Part shown: positions 23,134-35,089 of the stretch, piece by piece
Layout: each line of letters begins with the position of its first letter
Numbering within the stretch: position 1 is the first letter of the stretch
Source of the DNA: Caenorhabditis remanei
Taxonomy: Eukaryota; Nematoda; Chromadorea; Rhabditida; Rhabditidae
DNA length: 64,000 nucleotides
Direction: 5' to 3'
Assembly: GCF_010183535.1 (NCBI RefSeq)
Contig: NC_071330.1
Coordinates: 16,659,717-16,723,716 of the forward strand
The notes under the pieces: generated by a model
Seen by the model: only the letters and a program-made list of their open reading frames with translations
Told to the model about the DNA's origin: nothing
Database searches by the model: none
Program-made: the position numbers and the translations under genes

Positions 23134-26100
23134 ATGCAATGTATACATTACGTGCTAGTCGTTGCAATTCTTCTCAGCGGTAAGTTATAATTCAGAAATC
23201 AATACAAAAAGTTTATTTTCAGTCAATGGCGGCTATTCCACAAACATTGATGCGTCAGTGAGCACATCATCAGCTTCTAAAACTCCGTCCGTTCACAATA
23301 GTGAGCTCAGATTTTCCAAGTCATTTTGATTTCAACCAACATTTTCCAGATTTTATAAAACCTACTCTTCATGCAATCCATACTCCATCCAACTTCTCCA
23401 ACACTGCTCTATCTGATTCTGCATCTGCTTCGGCATCTCCAAGTATGACATACCGTTCTTTTTCGATACCCCTAATAACTTTCATTTATGACCCCTATAA
23501 CTTTCAGATTCATCTCCTCCCAACTCTCGATATCCATTTGATTTGGGTAACTTTTTGAGTCATGCTAAACGTGTCAAAAGACAATGTAAGATTTCACACC
23601 GTTATCATCAAAACTATTCCATTTTCAGCCAATAATCCATTATTCGGTGAGTTTCTGCATAAAATGTCTGTTATTGCTCGTCTAGCAAACACTATTCTGT
23701 TGCAATCCGATTTGATAAACAAGACAGAAATGCACTACAAAATCGGAGAGCTTCTGAATATTGGACAACTGGATATAGTTTTTTTGAAAAATATGAACAC
23801 GACTCACATGTTGGAATTTATGGAGGTAGTGAACAAGACTATATCTGAGATTGGAAAAGATGTAAGTGATGGAGAAAATGCAGTAATTTATTTATATGAA
23901 ATGCAAAACTCAATGAAAGATCTGCCAGCAATCGACAAGTTTCCGAGTAGAACTGATTTCTCCAACAAAATCAATGAACTTCGTGAAAAATTCGAATGGG
24001 CCCAGTTTAACGAGTCATGGCCGCCACTCAGAAAGGTTTCAACTGTTTTAAATGCTTTGAACGGATTTACTAATGGTAGTTCGACAACAAAACAAATGAA
24101 TGAAGACGTGAAACTGTTCACGAACGTGCTTGACTCGATCGAATACGCTAAACCATTTATCATTGCATCGAATCAACACTTAACTGCTTTGAGTTCTTTC
24201 AAAGATTGGAATTTGGAAGTTAGAAGATCAGTTATGGATCAACCGGAAAGACTTGTGTTCTCATTATACTTCAGAAACGAATTACAAAAAATGTTGAATG
24301 CGAGTGTAGAATCGAAATATTCCATCAGCAACAAATACAAATTAATAGATGATTTGAAAAAGAATATGCAAAACGTCGGAGATGATTTTCAAACATTCAA
24401 AACGAATTTCCTGCAATATTCTAACCAGCCGTCTGCAGATCTCCGAGGATTTCAAGCATTAAATCGGTTATCATCGGAAATAAACGAGGATTGGATGGAT
24501 AATGCACTGGGAATGAACCAGGAAAGACGAAGAAAACTAATTCATTCTTTGAATCCAATTTTTGCACTGAAGAATAATTCAAAGTTGAGTAACTTTAGTT
24601 TATCGACTGATTACAAGACAGGGATAGCTATTGAGGATATGTACTTGATCGCTGACTTCTTAAGAGAAAGAAAGGGAAATAGTAAAGACTATGATTATTC
24701 TTATACTTTGGAGAGATGTCTTAAGGATGTTGGTGAGATAGGTTGGAATGAAGTGAGTGGTGCTTTACAGTCACCAAAGTATTCACGCGAAGCGGCTGAA
24801 CAATTTTCAATCTTGTTGGACACAAAGCTTCTTTATGAAGGACTTCAACCGCTTATTGATGATTTTAATAGTGTCTCAAGTATAATTAACAAGTACAAGG
24901 ATTCACACAGTTCCGACCTACAGTTCAAAGTGCTTACACGTGTATTCGATGAACTGAAAACTAGTGGGAGCATGGAAAAACTGAAGAAATCGGTAGACAG
25001 ACTGATGGAGTTTTCTAACAAATTTGATGCAAGAGAGTTTCAAAATAGCTTATATAGATTTTTGACGTGGAACGAGGACTTAGAGGGCGCGATGAAGTCA
25101 AAGTTCGCAAATGAAGAATACAAATTTAATAAATGTTTCCGGGATCATGAACATGACATCAGCATGGGATACCACGATGTTCGTCTTTTACAAAACTTAA
25201 GAAATTTTGGCGAGGAGGGAGTGAATCATGTTAATGCATTTATTGAAAAATTGGCTGACATGAAGAAGTTGATTGACGAACAAGAAACGACGCTAATATT
25301 GAAGAACACTAATTTCAACGTGAGCTGGGAAAAACTGAAAACGATTGATGGAGCAATTGTGGCTAAAATTGATAATGCTGTTGAATCTGTTAAGAACCTA
25401 ATTGAATTGAACAAAATGGAGTTTGTGAACAAACCTGAAAAAATGCGGGATGCCATCGAATATACGAATTATGGAGTGGACAAATCGGGTACAAAATTAG
25501 AATTAGAACAGAAATGGAAGTTAGGAACGGGCAATTTGGCATTTCGAAGCAGCTCCAATTATTTCAAAGAAGCACTTGAAAAAATCAATTTCCGAAAAAT
25601 GAAAAATATCTCGAATGTTTCTGTTTTTTTCAAAGAGTTGGAAGGGATTCCCAATATGAACTTCGATTTCAATTCTTTGATCTCCGTTTTGAATTATTAC
25701 ATTCCCATAGAATTGAACGATACCAGAAGAGAAGGTTTATATCAAATAAGATCGGAATTTATTAAAATCTCATCGATGGATCTGGATTTTGCCAAACACT
25801 TCAAGAGTGCGGCGGATGCATTCAAGAAGTTTGGTGATTTCTTGGACAATTGTTTTACTGAGGACAAACCAGAAGATCAAGACAAAACAGCTAATGCGAA
25901 AGCTGCTGCTAAAGCTGATGAACATTATATGTAAGTGTTTTATTACAAAAATTGTTCTGAACAAATCGAAACAGCCAGGGCCAGGGTTGAGCGGAATTCC
26001 GCCTTTAATTCTGCGCCTACTTGAATTTACTGATATTTTTTGAGGTTTTTGCAAAAAAGCTAAGAATGTGATTTTATTTCGCCTTCCGCTTGATGGCTTT

Positions 26101-27850
26101 TTTTTTCTTGCGCCTCTGCCTTCCGCCATTTCAAAAACCGCTTCCCGCTCAACTCTGACCCAAACTGCAAAACAATTTGCATTAAACTCCCAAACCTCGA
26201 AATTTCAATTTTCCAGATATATAATCATTAGTTGTGTTCTCTTTGTTGTCTTCGTATCTGCTGTCGTATCGTTCATCAGCTGGAAAAAGAAGTGGCTGTG
26301 TTTCCGAAAAGAAGTCATCGAATGTGAAATAATTGATAACGAACCAGCTGAATACCCACCACCGCTCACTCAGGATATCATTGTGATTGTCATTGTTAAT
26401 CAGATTATCATAAGAACTCTTGTCAAGTTCGAGCAATGGATGCAACTTCTGAATTATGTCAAGTCGTCTTCAAATTCTGAGGAACGAGGATTTCCGTATA
26501 TCCCACTTGACCCGAGGAAATATTTGTGAGTTTGTCAGGAATTGTACTTTTAAAATGAATTTGAAATTTCCAGTGACCCAAATATCCGACTGATGCCGTA
26601 CACCGCCCTACAAAGTATAAGACTCCACGGAAATCGGTTTAGGACTAGGATCGGGACAATTTTCTATGCAATGCAGGTATTTGAGAGGGAAGAGGGGTAC
26701 AAAAATAAAACAATCAGATGTTTCTAAACCAATTTTGTTCTAATAGAGAAAAAAATCTAGTTTTTTTTGCGAATCTCGGTTTTGAAGTGTCCGGGTTTTG
26801 AAATGTCTTAGTTTTAAATAGTCTCGGTTTTAAACTAACTTTTAGTTTTAAAACGATAGGCTTGATTACACTTTGGTTTTGAAAGAATTTGGTTTTAAAA
26901 CGTCCAAGTTTTGAAAATATGCATTCTCGAGCTTTCTAGTTTAGCTAAGTTTTGAGGCCAGACGTTTTGAAACTGAGACGTCTCAAAACTAGTCTGTTTT
27001 TTAGTTCTGAAATAACTGGTTTTGAAATTCATCAGTTCTTAACCGCCTCGGTTTCGAAATGACTCTAAAACCAGACGTTTTGAAACCAAAATGTATTTTA
27101 AAAGTCAGAAAATGTTACCACTTCATTTCCAGTCCCCAATGGAAGCCACTAATGAACACGACGACACCCGTGAAGAATTCCTCGAATTGATAGTCAAAGA
27201 CTCTTCAGAATACATCATAATGGCTCAAGACTCAAATACCTCTGGCATTTACTACCATCAGGGAGTCGGCAGTGCGAAATTCGGGCGGTTCAATGTGATG
27301 ACTGAAAGTGAGACTCAATTCGGTGGGAACTCTCAAAATATTGTGGTTCGCCAACTGAAGATAACCGATGGAAAGAAGAAATTGACGAGAAGTGTGAAAC
27401 AATTCCAAATCAAGAACTGGGCTCAAGGACAGCTGCTGCCACCGATTAGTCACGCCGAGTTGGAAATGATTCTGACTGAGTGTAGCAGTAGTACTGTAAG
27501 TGTTGAAAATGACTCTTCCAATATTTCTTATTATTTCATTCCAGACCCCCGTGATCGTGCACTCTCCATCTGGCACCGGACCCACTATGCTCATCATCGG
27601 AATGGAATACATCTCGCGTAACATGGAATGCAACGAACAGATGACTTTCGACGACGCCTTCAAACGATTGGTCGACAAACGGTACTCCTCGTTTAACACT
27701 TGGCAAGAGATCGGTTGGCTTCAGTGTGGAGTTGTCTACTGTCTCTCGGTTAGACATGGAGTTGAACTCAGTATCTATCACCAGATGAACAACTCCTACT
27801 TGGATATGGCTGTGAAGGGAAATGGATTGCCGAAGGGAGTTAAGAATTAG
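23134..27850 (+). CDS. WSN-like ectodomain, single TM, pseudo-tyrosine-phosphatase
   Basis: Nine exons in consistent phase (23134-23179, 23223-23300, 23350-23442, 23508-23585, 23629-25930, 26217-26525, 26574-26676, 27133-27495, 27545-27850) give 1225 residues. A signal peptide (MQCIHYVLVVAILLSG) is followed by a Ser/Ala-rich stretch, then a furin-type RVKR site. The region after it (NNPLFGEFLHKMSVIARLAN) resembles the nematode WSN domain. A long helical, Lys/Glu/Asn-rich ectodomain follows. A membrane segment (IIISCVLFVVFVSAVVSFIS) precedes WKKKW. The cytoplasmic end is a PTP domain without its catalytic residues: the WPD loop reads NWAQG, and the loop normally HCSAGxGR reads HSPSGTGPT, so both Cys and Arg are lost. 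It should bind rather than cleave phosphotyrosine, if anything. An AATAAA lies near 27924. It converges on the ABCG gene. The WSN assignment is from memory; the PTP relation is firm in outline. Confidence 0.8.
25976..26162. mobile_element. Foldback element in the intron before the TM exon
   Basis: GGGTTGAGCGGAATTCCGCC near the left end is mirrored by CCGCTCAACTCTGACCC at the right end. Several CTTCCGC-type pieces lie inside. It fills most of the intron 25931-26216. Confidence 0.65.
26750..27085. repeat. GTTTTGAAACGTC degenerate repeat in an intron
   Basis: About 15 imperfect copies of CGGTTTTGAAACGTC / GTTTTAAAACG run through the intron between 26677 and 27132. The 3' part includes inverse-oriented copies. 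A small piece recurs at 12300-12390. Confidence 0.75.
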
Positions 27851-28089
27851 AAAAGATTGCAGAGGAATACTTGGATTATTGAAATGTGCAATTACTTGAA
27901 TTGGATTATGAGATTTTATTGTGAATAAATGGATTTAGAGTGTGTGACTTTCAGAATGTGACATAAAACTTTCAGCTTGCTCCGTCCAAAATTGAAGGAT
28001 TTTTAGATTTCCGAAAGTTTTCGAAACTGTTCAAACTACCGTATCTCGTCCAGATCTCAGAATTTTTGAATGAAACTCATATTTTCGGA

Positions 28090-28245
28090 TCCAGCGTGTC
28101 AAGACGCTTCAAATGAGTATAATCATGCATTGATTAGCTTCTAGTCGTGTATCGGTATGCGCCTTTAAACTCGTATTTTCGTGGTGGGACCCAACTTTTG
28201 GCATGATTATACTCATTTGAAGCGTCTTGACACGCTGAAAACAAA
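28090..28245. mobile_element. Palindromic foldback repeat
   Basis: GTCAAGACGCTTCAAATGAG and its complement bound it. It lies beyond the 3' end of the ABCG gene. Confidence 0.8.
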
Positions 28246-28277
28246 AATTCAATAGTTTTTATTCCAAATCAAGTAGT

Positions 28278-31200
28278 TCAAGCTCTACGAATTCTCCAAC
28301 TAAACGCCACCACTCCCAGAATCTTCCAGAACAGAAGGGCAACCAAAATGACGGTGTAGTCGAGCCACAAGTTAGAAACCTGAAACAAAATTTAAATTTT
28401 TCGAGTCCATCAGGGCGCATTTGCATACCTCAAACGCTTGAACCTTAATAAACTCGGCGCCAGTCGAACAGTTGTCTTCCATCGACATGGAGACTACTGT
28501 AGTGTTGGCTCCGCCCACATCACATCCCGGAATTTTATCGATTGATTCGAAATAGACAATAGTGATTGCCTCGAAACCGTATTTATACCAAGAGACCCAG
28601 GCGAGAGGCAAGAAATATGTGGGAATCGAGTCGTAGTTAATCATGAACCCACCGAACACCATAAGAGGCACGACGACGATTGGGAGGACGGTCATTCCGG
28701 TGGCAAGGTGGCCACACATCGCCGCGAAGGATTGAGCTGCAATTTTCGGATTAAAATTCAGAAAATTCCGGTCATTTTCCACCCAAAATCAGATCTCGAC
28801 GTTGAAAATTGACCGAGTTATGGATTTTCGAAACTTTTCGAAACTTTTCTAATTTACTTAAACTACCATATCTTAATCAGAATCAAGAATTTTGAAATGA
28901 AACTTATATTTTCAGATTCGGCGTGTCAAGACGCTTCAAATGAGTATACTCTTGCATAGGTTCGCTTCTAGTCATGTATCGCGCCTACGATATGCGCCTT
29001 TAAATTCGGATTTTTGTGGTGGGACCCAAAAATGTCCATGATTATATTCATTCGAAGCGTTTTGACACGCTTAATCCAAAATTTTAAATTAAATTTTGAA
29101 ATTCTGAGATTTGTTCGAGTTATGAAGGTTTTAGTGATTTTGGGATTTTCGAAAAATTTCGAAAATTTGCAACTCGGTCAATTTTTGACGAAGCCAGATG
29201 AATTTGGGTGCAAAATGACCGCAATTTTCATAAAAATAAGAAAAAAAAGTTGCGGAGCTTAAAACTATTCAAAACTCAAAAAAATTCCACCCCAAAAACA
29301 AGAAATTTTAAATATCCGTTACTTTTCCACTTTTCAAGGTACAAAACTGATTTTTACACCAAAAATCAGAATTGTTCCTATTTCAATTAGTTCCTGATTA
29401 TTCTACAAATTTTTCGTACCCACCAATCGAACACGCATTCAAACTGAGCAAAATATTGATAATCAAGTAGTGAGTGACCACATAACCACTGAATGGAAGA
29501 GCTGTCATTCCCAGCAGGATTGCACTGAATATGACGGGAAAGACCAGGTATTGGACGCTCTGAAAACTTGAAATAATCAAAATTTGGAACATTTGAAAGA
29601 GTTTGAGCTAAAAATCATTGAAAACGGTTGGAATTTGACAAAGTTGTGAGGCTTTGAAATTTTTCGGTTTTTCGAAAGTTTGCAGATTCACTAAACCTAC
29701 CGTAACTCGTTCAGATTTCACAATTTTCAAATATCACTTAAGTTTTCAAATTTAGCTCGCCGAGACGCTTCTAATAAGTATAATCATGTCTATATTCGGA
29801 CTAAGTTGGGTCTCACCACGAAAACTACTGTACCCCAGGTCATTTTCGTGGCGGGACCCAACTTGCTTCGAATCTGGGCATGATTATATTAGGTCGGAGC
29901 GTCTTGAGACGCTGAATCCAAAAATATAAGTTTTGAGTAGAAATTCTGAGATCTGACCGAGTTATGGTGATTTTACCAGATTTTGGATTTTCGAAAATTT
30001 TCGAAAACCCACAACTCCGGTAATTTTTGACGTAGAAACCTGATTTTAAATGGAAAATAACCGGAATCTCCTTGACTTTCTTGAAAAAACAATTTTCACC
30101 CAAAAAATGCAAACTCACATCAGCAGTAGTCTTCGCCAAGTAGTAGGCACTTGGCGAGTACATGTTCGCCTGAAACTCCCTGACAACGACCGGGTAGTCC
30201 TTCCAGAAAACTGTCATCGCCGGCATCATGAACAACATATGCATCATTTGGACGGAGACAAACGCAAATCCTTTGAAACTCATCAAATACTTTTTCTCGA
30301 TGCTCATTTGGAAGTAAGTCGCGCCGATCATCGTGCTCATGATGAGGGTCTGTGGAATTGATATTTTCCCAAAATATATTTAGATTTTAACCAAAACTAT
30401 ATTTCCCTAAATCTCTTAAAAATTGCGCTCATTTTGCACCTAAAATCAGCATTCCGCGCTAAAAATTGACCAATTTTCGAAAGGTTTCGAAAATCACAAA
30501 ATTACTGAAACTACCGTATCTCACTCTACTTTCAGAATTTCAAAATGAAACTTATATGTTCAGATTCAGCGCGTCGAAACGCTTCGAATGAGTACAATCA
30601 TGCCCAGATTCGGAGCAAGTTGGGTCCCGCCACGAAAACTACAGTACCCCAGGCGGTTTTCGTGGTGAGACCCAACTTACTTCAAATCTTGGCATGATCA
30701 TACTCATTCGAAGCGTTTCGACACCCTGAATTCAAACTTTTTAGTTAAATGTCGAAATTCTGTGATCTGTTCGAGTTATGAAGGTTTTAGTGAATTTTGG
30801 ATTTTTGAAAATTTTCGAAAATTTTCGAAAATTTTCGAAAATCCATAACTCCGTCAATTCTTGACGTAACCAGATGAATTTGGGTGCAAAATGACCGCAA
30901 TTTTACGGAAAATCAAGAAAATCTTACTTGAATAAGCTTGACCACCAGTACTGCCCTTTCCCTGTACAATTGAGTGGCGGATCGATGAAAAATGTAATAG
31001 AACTGACACCACCATGTCCTGGGGAACACGTCTTTCAGATCTACTGGTAGATCACGACGGGACGAGTGAGTCGATGAGTGAGCCGACTTTTCCTTTTGGA
31101 TTGTGTCGTGTTCCAGCACGATTCGCTCGATTCGACGGTTGTATTCGTCTTCCGACTCAAAGGATTTGTGGGAGATCACACGCATGAAGTGGTCGGGAGA

Positions 31201-34200
31201 GCTGACGAACTTGGGAATCGGGTAGCCGCATCTGGAATAGGCAGAATTAATTGTTACCTAAATCTCCTGAGAATTCCGGTTATTTTGCACCCAAGATTGA
31301 GTTTCTACGTCAAAAATGAGTCTAGTTATGGAATTTCGAAAATTTTCGAAAAGTTTCGAAAAGTTTCGAAAATCCATAACTAGGTCAATCTTTGACGTAG
31401 AAACTTGATTTTTAGTGTAAAATATCCAGAATTTTCAAAATTTTCAAGGAAAGATACCGTACCTTCCAAAAAACGCGTCCACCTGTTTAGCGGGTCCAGA
31501 ATACGCCACGTATCCCTGTGAGAGTAGAATCAACTGATCAGCCATATGGTAGACAGAAGTGGATGGTTGATGGATAGTGCAAACGACGGTTTTTCCTTCG
31601 AAAGTCAGTTGACGGAGAGCTTTGATCACTTGGTGAGACATGAATGAGTCGAGACCCGAGGTGGGCTCATCGCAGAAGAGGATCGGCGGGTCGGTGAGGA
31701 TCTGGAAGGTCGAAAATGGAGTTGGAATATTTCGGATGAAAATTCTAAAAATTTGGCGTATTTTGAGCTAAAAACCAGTAAGATACCTCGAAAAATAAGC
31801 GAGTTACAGAATTTCGAAAATTTTCGAATATTGAAATTTCCCACAAAGCACTATAAATCGATCAATTACTAGAATTTCGAATTGAATTTAAGTTTATCGG
31901 ATTCAGCTCGCCGAGACGGTTCAGAAAAGTATAATCATGCCAAAATTCCGTTCAGATTGGGTCTCGCAGCGAAGTCGTGAATTTCTGGGGTACTGTAGTT
32001 TTTGAGTTTTCGTGGTGGGACCCAACTTCAAGCAAACCTAGGCATTATTATAGTCATTCGAAGCGTCTTGACGAGCTGATTTCAAAAATCTAAGTTTCAC
32101 GTGGATATTCTGAAAATAGAGTGAGATACGGTAGTTTTAGTGAATTTGAGCTTTTCGAAAAATTTCGAAATTCTGTAACTTTTTTATTTTTTGACGAAAA
32201 TTGATGATTTTTAGTGGAAAATACGCGCATTTCTTGAAATTTTCTTCGAGAAATAAAAAAAAAGTTGGATCACCACTGTTTTTTTCCAGCCAGTGCCCGC
32301 CGAAGTGGAGCAAGGCGAAAAAGAATTGAAGCAATCGAGTAAATTTCAAAGGGATACTCAAAAAACCGAGCGAGATACGGTAGTTTCAGGATTTTCGAAA
32401 AGTTTCGAAAATCCACCAGAGATTGGTGGTTTTTAGTGGAAAATAAGCAGAATTTGATGGATTTTCAAAGAAAAAAACCATAAAAATTTATAATTTCAGT
32501 AATTTTCAAAAACTTTTGGAGTCCCCTTAACTCCGCCTATTTTTCTGCTAGAAACTTGATTTTAAGCACGACTTTTACAAAATTTTCTGGACTTTTAGAA
32601 TTCCCAGAATTTAGCCTTACCTCACAAGCAAACGCCAACCGTTTCCTCTCGCCTCTCGACAAACTCTTCTCGGTCATCGATCCGACTTTTGTATTCTCGC
32701 ATTTCTTCAGACTCATCATAACCAGCAATTCGTCGACAATCGACTCCAGCTCGACTTTATCCAATTTATGAGGGGAACGGAGTTTCGCTGCGAAACGGAG
32801 GGTCTCACGGACTGTCAACATTCCGATGAAGACGTCGTCTTGCTGAACGTAGGCGGATAGCTTCTTCATCTCGGCCGGTGTCATGTTGCGGCTGGAAAAT
32901 TTCTATGTTTATTTCTTAGAGCAAGTTTGAAAGATTCAGGTCATTTTCCAGTAAAAATCAAGTCTCTCGCTCAAAAACTGACCGAGTTATGGATTTTCGA
33001 AACTTTTCGAAAATCCTACATTTTACTCAATTGGCTATAACTCGGTCAGATTTTTGAATTTCAAAATGAAATTTATATCTTCAGAATCAGAGCAGCAAGA
33101 CACTTTGAATGAGTATAATCATGTCTTGGTTTGGAATATTTTGAAATTTTTGACAATTATGCGCCTTTAAATTTGACATTTTCTTCTATTTTCGGTGTTT
33201 TTCGCCTCGAGACCCATTTTTTCGAATTTTAGGTACCATATTCGAATTCAGCGTGTCAAGACGGTTCAGAGAAGTATAATCACGCTAATTTTCCGTTCAG
33301 ATTGGGTCTCGCAGCGAAGTCGTGAATTTCGGGGGTACTGTAGTTTTCTAGTTTTCGTGGTGGGACCCAACTTTTACCGAATATAGGCATGATTATACTC
33401 ATTCGACGCGTCTTGACATGCTGATTTCAAAAATTCAAATTTCATGAGAAAATCTGAAAATAGAGCGAGATATTGTGCTTTTAGTGCTAAAATTTTCGAA
33501 ATGTTTCGAAAATCTGTAACTTGATCAATTTTTCGCGTAGAATGAGGATTTTAGGTGCAAAATGGACGGAATTTTCAGGATTCAGAAAAAGTAGTTTTAG
33601 TTTTTGCAGTTCTGAGATTTCCTGAAAAAGCCTAAAAACCAACTTATTCACAAAAACCTCTCCCTCCGTCTCGATATTCTTCAGATTCCTTCCAGTCAGA
33701 ATATTCAAAAGTGTCGTTTTTCCGGCTCCAGATGATCCCATAATAAACGTCAGCTCTCCGGGACGAGCGATTCCAGATACTTTTTTCAGAATCTCCTGAC
33801 GAATGCCCTTCTTCTTCACGGCGATCGCCTCGATATTTTGAAATGTCAACTTCTTCGCATTGGTTGTTGTGGCGGTGTGAAGGACGGGCGGTCCTGATTC
33901 CGTATCCGTTGTCGTTGTGGTCACCGAGTGAACTTTTGATCTACGGAACCGCTCACTCGACTGCTTCAACTCTTTTTCCACTTGCTCCACTTCGGCGGGC
34001 ACTGGCTGGAAAAAAAGCAGTGGTGATCCAAATTTTTTATTTCTCGAAGAAAATTCCGAAAAATGTGCGTATTTCCCACTAAAAGTCAACACTTTTCGTC
34101 GAAAAATGAAAAAGTTACAGAATTTCGAAACTTTTCGAAAAGCTCAAATTCACTAAAACTACCCTATCTCACTTTATTTTCAGAAATTCCACATGAAACT

Positions 34201-34957
34201 TAGATTTTTGAATTCAGCTCGTCGAGACGCTTTGAATGAGTATACTCATGCTTATATTCGGAGTAAGTTGGGTCCCACCGCGAAAACTCGAAAACTACTG
34301 TACCCCGAAATTTTCGACTTCGCTGCGAGACCCCATCTGAACGGAACCTTGTCATGATTATACTTTTCTGAACCGTCTTGACAAGCTAAATTTGAATATG
34401 GTACTCAAAATTTGAAAAAATTGGGTCTCGAAGCGAAAAACAGCGAAAATTGTAGAAAATGACAAATTTAAAGGCGCATAAGAAAAACTCGAAATTTTCA
34501 AAATATTCTAAACCAAGGCACGAGTATACTCATTCGAAGCGTCTAGACGAGCTGAATCCGAAAATATAATTTATTATTTGAAATTCTGAAAACTAATCGA
34601 TTTATACCACATTTAGTGAAAAATTGGATTTTCGAAAATTTCCGAAAACCGATAACTCGCTATGTTTTTGAGATATCCAGCTGATTTTAGGTGCAAAATG
34701 ACCGGAATTTTCTGAATTTTCAGGAAAACATAATCCCTACCCCCAATTCCCAGTCCCAAACCACCCACCACGTCCCCAACGACTCCTTCCACCGGTCGTG
34801 TCGACACCTGAGTCGATGCTTCGGTTCCCCACTCGTTATCCACATATTTCAGTAGATTTTCTGCAACAACACCATCTGGAATATCTAAGAATCCCAAAGA
34901 TTTGGGATTTTCAGAGAAAAAACGCGATTTACCGTTCTCTTCTTGATTGCTACCCAT
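28278..34957 (-). CDS. wht-9: ABCG/White-family half transporter
   Basis: Ten exons in consistent phase (34957-34933, 34884-34741, 34001-33644, 32891-32621, 31701-31463, 31231-30928, 30349-30119, 29559-29424, 28736-28429, 28379-28278) give about 705 residues. The N-terminal ATPase has Walker [11 protein letters not shown]-loop AYVQQDD, Walker [14 protein letters not shown] and the switch His in CTIHQPS. The signature motif reads [10 protein letters not shown] where LSGGE is usual, so the second Gly is Arg. The C-terminal half has the typical six-segment pattern, with [17 protein letters not shown] and [14 protein letters not shown], and a Cys-containing last loop. It should work as a dimer moving a lipid or small amphipath; the substrate cannot be read. 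It starts 132 bp after the stop of the PDI gene on the same strand, which suggests an operon. Several introns hold foldback repeats. The wht-9 symbol rests on family plus remembered synteny with Y49E10. Confidence 0.88.
28915..29075. mobile_element. Palindromic foldback repeat
   Basis: Intron copy of the same family between the exons at 28736 and 29424; the core is short. Confidence 0.8.
29752..29925. mobile_element. Palindromic foldback repeat
   Basis: Intron copy with full core (CACCACGAAAACTACTGTA and CGTGGCGGGACCCAACTT). Confidence 0.8.
30562..30732. mobile_element. Palindromic foldback repeat
   Basis: Intron copy with well-matched arms GTCGAAACGCTTCGAATGAG. Confidence 0.85.
31903..32083. 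mobile_element. Palindromic foldback repeat, subtype with TCAGAAAAGTATAATC arm
   Basis: The left arm uses GGTTCAGAAAAGTATAATCA while the right arm uses the standard form, so the two arms are from different subtypes. Confidence 0.75.
33243..33425. mobile_element. Palindromic foldback repeat, mixed subtype
   Basis: Same mixed arm arrangement as 31903-32083, including the GGGTCTCGCAGCGAAGTCGTG core piece. Confidence 0.75.
34215..34390. mobile_element. Palindromic foldback repeat, mixed subtype
   Basis: Mirror image of the arrangement at 33243-33425. A partial right arm follows at 34500-34560. Confidence 0.75.
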
Positions 34958-35089
34958 TTTTCGCACTGATTTTTCGAGATTTTTTCGTGGAAAACTTGAG
35001 AAATAAATTTTTAAAGCAAAATTCACTGGAAATAGAACAAATCAATAACTTAAAACTAGTACACGTGGAAAAAAACGAAAAAAAATTAT
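34958..35089 (-). promoter_or_regulatory. Short PDI-ABCG intercistronic spacer with trans-splice-like acceptor
   Basis: Only 132 bp separate the PDI stop from the ABCG start on the minus strand. A TTCTATTTCCAG acceptor near 35027 has no donor between it and the PDI stop, as expected for an SL2-type trans-splice site of a downstream operon gene. Inference only. Confidence 0.5.
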
